Below are positions 61,388 to 64,000 of a DNA stretch of 64,000 nt, in pieces. Position 1 is the first letter of the stretch, and the number at the start of each line of letters is the position of its first letter. Made by a program: the position numbers and the translations under genes. Location: positions 124,001-188,000 of the forward strand of contig JASGJI010000019.1 in the NCBI GenBank assembly GCA_049840815.1, in the 5' to 3' direction. The notes under the pieces are model-generated. The model ran no database searches. It was not told the DNA's origin and saw only the letters and a program-made list of their open reading frames with translations. The DNA comes from JASGDN01 sp049840815 (lineage in GTDB: Bacteria; Chloroflexota; Chloroflexia; Thermomicrobiales; UBA6265).

Positions 61388-63526
61388 TCAGGAGTGGCCG
61401 TCGGCGCCTGTGGCCTGCTTGCCAGCGGTGTCGCCGGTCAGGTAGTCGGAATCGACCTCGTCGGCCAGTTCGCCCTTGCCCAGAAGGCGGAGGGCGGTCG
61501 CGGCGACGTGCTCCCTGGTGAAGCCGAAGTACTTCAGCACCAGCCCGCCCGGTGCCGATTCGCCGTAGCGGTCGATGCCGACCTGGGCGCCGTTGTCACC
61601 GGTGTACTTGAACCACGGCGCGGTCACACCTGCCTCGACGGAGACGCGGGCGGTGCCCTTCGGTCCGAGCACCGATTCGCGGTATTCCGCGGACTGGGCG
61701 TCGAAGAGTTCCGTGCTCGGCATGGAGACGACGCGCGCCTGCACGCCATGCTCCGCCAGCAGGTCCTTCGCCATCAGCGAAAGCTCGACCTCGGAACCAG
61801 TGGCGATGAGGACGACATCCGGCGCGCCTTCGGCATCGGCCAGGGTGTAGCCACCCTTCGCGACATTGCCCTTCACAGCCTCCGGATCGAGCACCGCCAG
61901 ATCCTGCCGCGAGAAGACGAGGACGCAGGCCTCGCCGCGCTCGACGGCAAGCTTCCATGCTTCGGCGGTCTCGTTCGCATCCGCCGGGCGGTACACCGTC
62001 AGCTTCGGAATCAGGCGCATGGACGCGGTCTGCTCGACCGCCTCGTGCGTCGGGCCATCCTCACCGACAGCAATGCTGTCGTGCGTGAAGACGTAGATGG
62101 AATGCAGGTGACTCAGCGCGCCGAGGCGGATGCTGGGCCGCATGTAGTCGGAGAACGGGAGGAAGGTGGCGGAGAACGGGATGATGCCGCCGTGCGCGGC
62201 CAGGCCGTTCACGATGCTGCCCATGCCGTGCTCGCGGATGCCGAAGTGGATGTTGCGGCCGCTGTAATCCTGTGCGCCGCCGACTTCGCCCTGGGCATCC
62301 TCGGGGATGCTACCCGGAGCCTGGAAGTCGCCGCCCTTCTTCAACGCGGTGTTGGTCGACGGGTTGAGGTCCGCCGAACCACCGATGAAGGTCGGGAGCT
62401 TCGCGAAGAAGCTGTTCAGCACCTCGCCGGATGCCTTGCGGGTGGCCATCGCCTTCGTGCCCGCCGGCCAGACGGGGATATCGCTATCCCATCCCGCCGG
62501 GAGTTCGCCCGCCATCGCGGCGAGGAAGCTGGCGGCCTCCGCCGGGTACTCGGCCTGGTAGGCGGCGAAGCGGGCGTCCCAATCCGACTCCGCCTTCGCG
62601 CCGTCAGTCAGCGCCTCGTGGAAGTGGGCGTAGACCTCGTCCGGCACGAAGAAGGCCGGCTCGGTCGGGACGCCGAGCGTCTCCTTCGTGAGCTTGACCT
62701 CATCCGGACCGAGCGGGGAACCGTGAACGCCGAAGGTGCCGGCCTTGTTCGGGGAGCCGAAGCCGATGATCGTCTGCGCGCAGATGATGCTCGGGTGCTC
62801 CGTCTCGGCCTGGGCGGCCTCGATCGCGGCCTTCACCGCCGCCGGGTCCATGCCATCCACGGTCTGGACGTGCCAGCCGAGCGCCGCGAACCGGGCCGGG
62901 ACATCTTCCGACATGGAGAGGTTCGCGGAACCGGCAAGGGTGATGTGGTTCTGGTCGTAGAGATAGATGAGCTTGCCGAGCTTGAGATTGCCGGCGATGC
63001 TCGCCGCCTCGAAGGCGACGCCCTCCACGATGTCCCCATCGGAGACGATCGCGTAGGTGTAGTGATCGACGATCTCATGACCCGGCTTGTTGTAGGTCGC
63101 GGCGAGGAACGCCTCGGCGACGGCAAGGCCGACACCGTTGGCGAAACCCTGGCCGAGCGGGCCGGTGGTGACTTCGACGCCCGGCGTGATGCCGCGCTCC
63201 GGATGCCCCGGCGTCTTCGAATGCAGCTGCCGGAAGTTCTTCACTTCCTCGATCGGCAGGTCGTAGCCAGTGAGATGCAGCAGGGAGTAGGTGAGCGCAG
63301 AACCGTGACCGGCTGAGAGGACGAAGCGATCGCGGTCGACCCAGGTCGGATCCTGCGGATTGTGCTTCAGGAAGTCCTGCCAGAGCACATAGGCCATCGG
63401 CGCCGCACCGAGCGGCAGGCCGGGGTGGCCGGAGTTGGCTGCCTGAACGGCATCCATGGAGAGGGTGCGGATCGCGTTGATCGCCGCAGTCTGGAGATCG
63501 GTCGTGCTTGCGGTGGCCGTTGCCAC
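61388..63526 (-). CDS. tkt: Transketolase
   Basis: A 712-residue thiamine-diphosphate enzyme of the non-oxidative branch. The start is the GTG at 63526 because AAGGAGG lies six bases upstream; the longer frame to 63583 would ignore that site. Motifs: AANSGHPGLPLGAAPMAYVLW, RDRFVLSAGHGSALTYSLLHL, the ThDP-binding SDGDIVEGVAFEAASIAG, and in the second domain GIREHGMGSIVNGLAAHGG and FTHDSIAVGEDGPTHEAVEQ. First gene of the pentose phosphate run in the window. Confidence 0.96.
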   Translation of the reverse strand: MATATASTTDLQTAAINAIRTLSMDAVQAANSGHPGLPLGAAPMAYVLWQDFLKHNPQDPTWVDRDRFVLSAGHGSALTYSLLHLTGYDLPIEEVKNFRQLHSKTPGHPERGITPGVEVTTGPLGQGFANGVGLAVAEAFLAATYNKPGHEIVDHYTYAIVSDGDIVEGVAFEAASIAGNLKLGKLIYLYDQNHITLAGSANLSMSEDVPARFAALGWHVQTVDGMDPAAVKAAIEAAQAETEHPSIICAQTIIGFGSPNKAGTFGVHGSPLGPDEVKLTKETLGVPTEPAFFVPDEVYAHFHEALTDGAKAESDWDARFAAYQAEYPAEAASFLAAMAGELPAGWDSDIPVWPAGTKAMATRKASGEVLNSFFAKLPTFIGGSADLNPSTNTALKKGGDFQAPGSIPEDAQGEVGGAQDYSGRNIHFGIREHGMGSIVNGLAAHGGIIPFSATFLPFSDYMRPSIRLGALSHLHSIYVFTHDSIAVGEDGPTHEAVEQTASMRLIPKLTVYRPADANETAEAWKLAVERGEACVLVFSRQDLAVLDPEAVKGNVAKGGYTLADAEGAPDVVLIATGSEVELSLMAKDLLAEHGVQARVVSMPSTELFDAQSAEYRESVLGPKGTARVSVEAGVTAPWFKYTGDNGAQVGIDRYGESAPGGLVLKYFGFTREHVAATALRLLGKGELADEVDSDYLTGDTAGKQATGADGHS

Positions 63527-63735
63527 GATATCCTCCTTGATACCAGCCGTGAACGTGCCCTCGACAAACCGGGAAGATGACATGCCTCACCATGAGATGA
63601 AGCCGGGTCATCGGGTACCGCCCGGAGTCCCGAATCGGGGGATGAGGGGCGTCGGAGGCGGCCTGCTGGGCGAGCCCGCACTCCTGCTTGTATGATCCAT
63701 TATGGCACGCCCGGCAACCCAAAAACCCGAAGGAA

Positions 63736-63751
63736 TGTACCGATCGGTACA
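63736..63751. promoter_or_regulatory. Perfect 16-bp palindrome, operator candidate
   Basis: TGTACCGATCGGTACA is fully self-complementary and lies ~210 bp upstream of the tkt start. Its size and symmetry fit a TetR-type or similar dimeric repressor site. It differs from the palindromes beside the TetR gene at 24837. Confidence 0.5.
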
Positions 63752-63889
63752 CCTTCTTCGATGAAACGATTTCACGGTGGGGAAGCGGTCAACGCGGCAT
63801 GAAATCGCCGGTCACGATGCCCCTGCGGGGCGCGCTTCTTCTGGCGTCGCAGGGCATGTTCCACCGGCCCACCGCTCGTATGAACGCAA

Positions 63890-63923
63890 ACGAGCGAGAC
63901 GGGGCGTACCCCGTCTCGCTCGT
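63890..63923 (-). terminator. Hairpin terminator of the gene entering from the right edge
   Basis: Perfect 15-base arms ACGAGCGAGACGGGG and complement with a four-base loop, about 30 bp beyond the stop codon at 63954 on the minus strand. Confidence 0.75.
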
Positions 63924-63953
63924 CGTGCAGCATGGCCGTGGATACGGAGGGGC

Positions 63954-64000
63954 TTACCCCAGTGCGCCGACGATGCTGTCCCGGTTGAAGCGCATGAGCG
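63954..64000 (-). CDS. 3' end of a gene cut by the window edge
   Basis: On the minus strand an open frame enters from base 64000 and ends with TAA at 63956-63954, encoding the C-terminal residues LMRFNRDSIVGALG. It is followed by a hairpin terminator, which supports it as a real gene end. Too short to identify. Confidence 0.5.
   Translation of the reverse strand, partial: LMRFNRDSIVGALG

Larger units (their letters stand above)
63527..63953. other. 427-bp region upstream of tkt
   Basis: Contains the tkt ribosome binding site, a perfect 16-bp palindrome at 63736 and a strong hairpin at 63890 that ends the preceding gene. On the minus strand CATAAT near 63700 could be a -10 for tkt, but no convincing -35 is seen. 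No gene found in it. Confidence 0.5.

Overview
The window is GC-rich, densely coded bacterial DNA with short intergenic gaps. It most resembles a Thermomicrobiales-like member of the Chloroflexota. That placement is inference from three things: Tat-type secretory leaders followed by Ala/Thr/Pro linkers (ATPAATPAA-like), OpcA beside Zwf, and a HemQ of the monoderm type. No rRNA, tRNA, CRISPR array, insertion sequence or phage gene was seen.

Layout. 1-9.4 kb: housekeeping and membrane genes (end of an ABC exporter, VC0807-like membrane protein, folC, a triple-GAF protein, a Tat-exported duplicated-domain protein, an MFS carrier, a TRIC-type channel). 9.6-18.8 kb: seven consecutive, diverged M20-family amidohydrolase genes on one strand, the most striking feature. 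19-25.5 kb: hemQ, uxuA, an MFS carrier, a frameshifted quinoprotein-plastocyanin fusion and a divergent TetR gene. 25.5-31 kb: a sugar ABC import operon with an ADP-ribosylglycohydrolase-type gene. 31-38.3 kb: mannosyltransferase-like protein, Nudix, membrane proteins, AI-2E family transporter, LLM oxidoreductase. 38.5-47 kb: a second sugar ABC operon with a glycogen-debranching-type hydrolase, then a PNPOx-like protein, a sugar isomerase and a Gfo/Idh/MocA dehydrogenase. 47.4-51.3 kb: a two-gene exported molybdenum hydroxylase and a siderophore-type binding protein. 51.4-63.5 kb: a nearly complete pentose phosphate cluster (tkt, tal, gnd, zwf, opcA, pgl, rpiA) on the minus strand, interrupted by two small plus-strand genes of unknown function, and followed by a PAP2 phosphatase and a Pr6Pr-type membrane gene with an internal stop.

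The picture is of a heterotroph that imports sugars with binding-protein ABC systems (no importer ATPase is encoded here), processes them with debranching and isomerising enzymes, feeds the oxidative and non-oxidative pentose phosphate pathway, and hydrolyses N-acyl amino acids or similar amides with an expanded set of M20 enzymes. Four reading-frame lesions (two in the quinoprotein gene, one in the ADP-ribosylglycohydrolase gene, one nonsense codon in the Pr6Pr gene) are either real pseudogenes or sequence errors. Strong hairpins lie in many intergenic gaps, and a family of nested inverted repeats is concentrated between the amidohydrolase genes.
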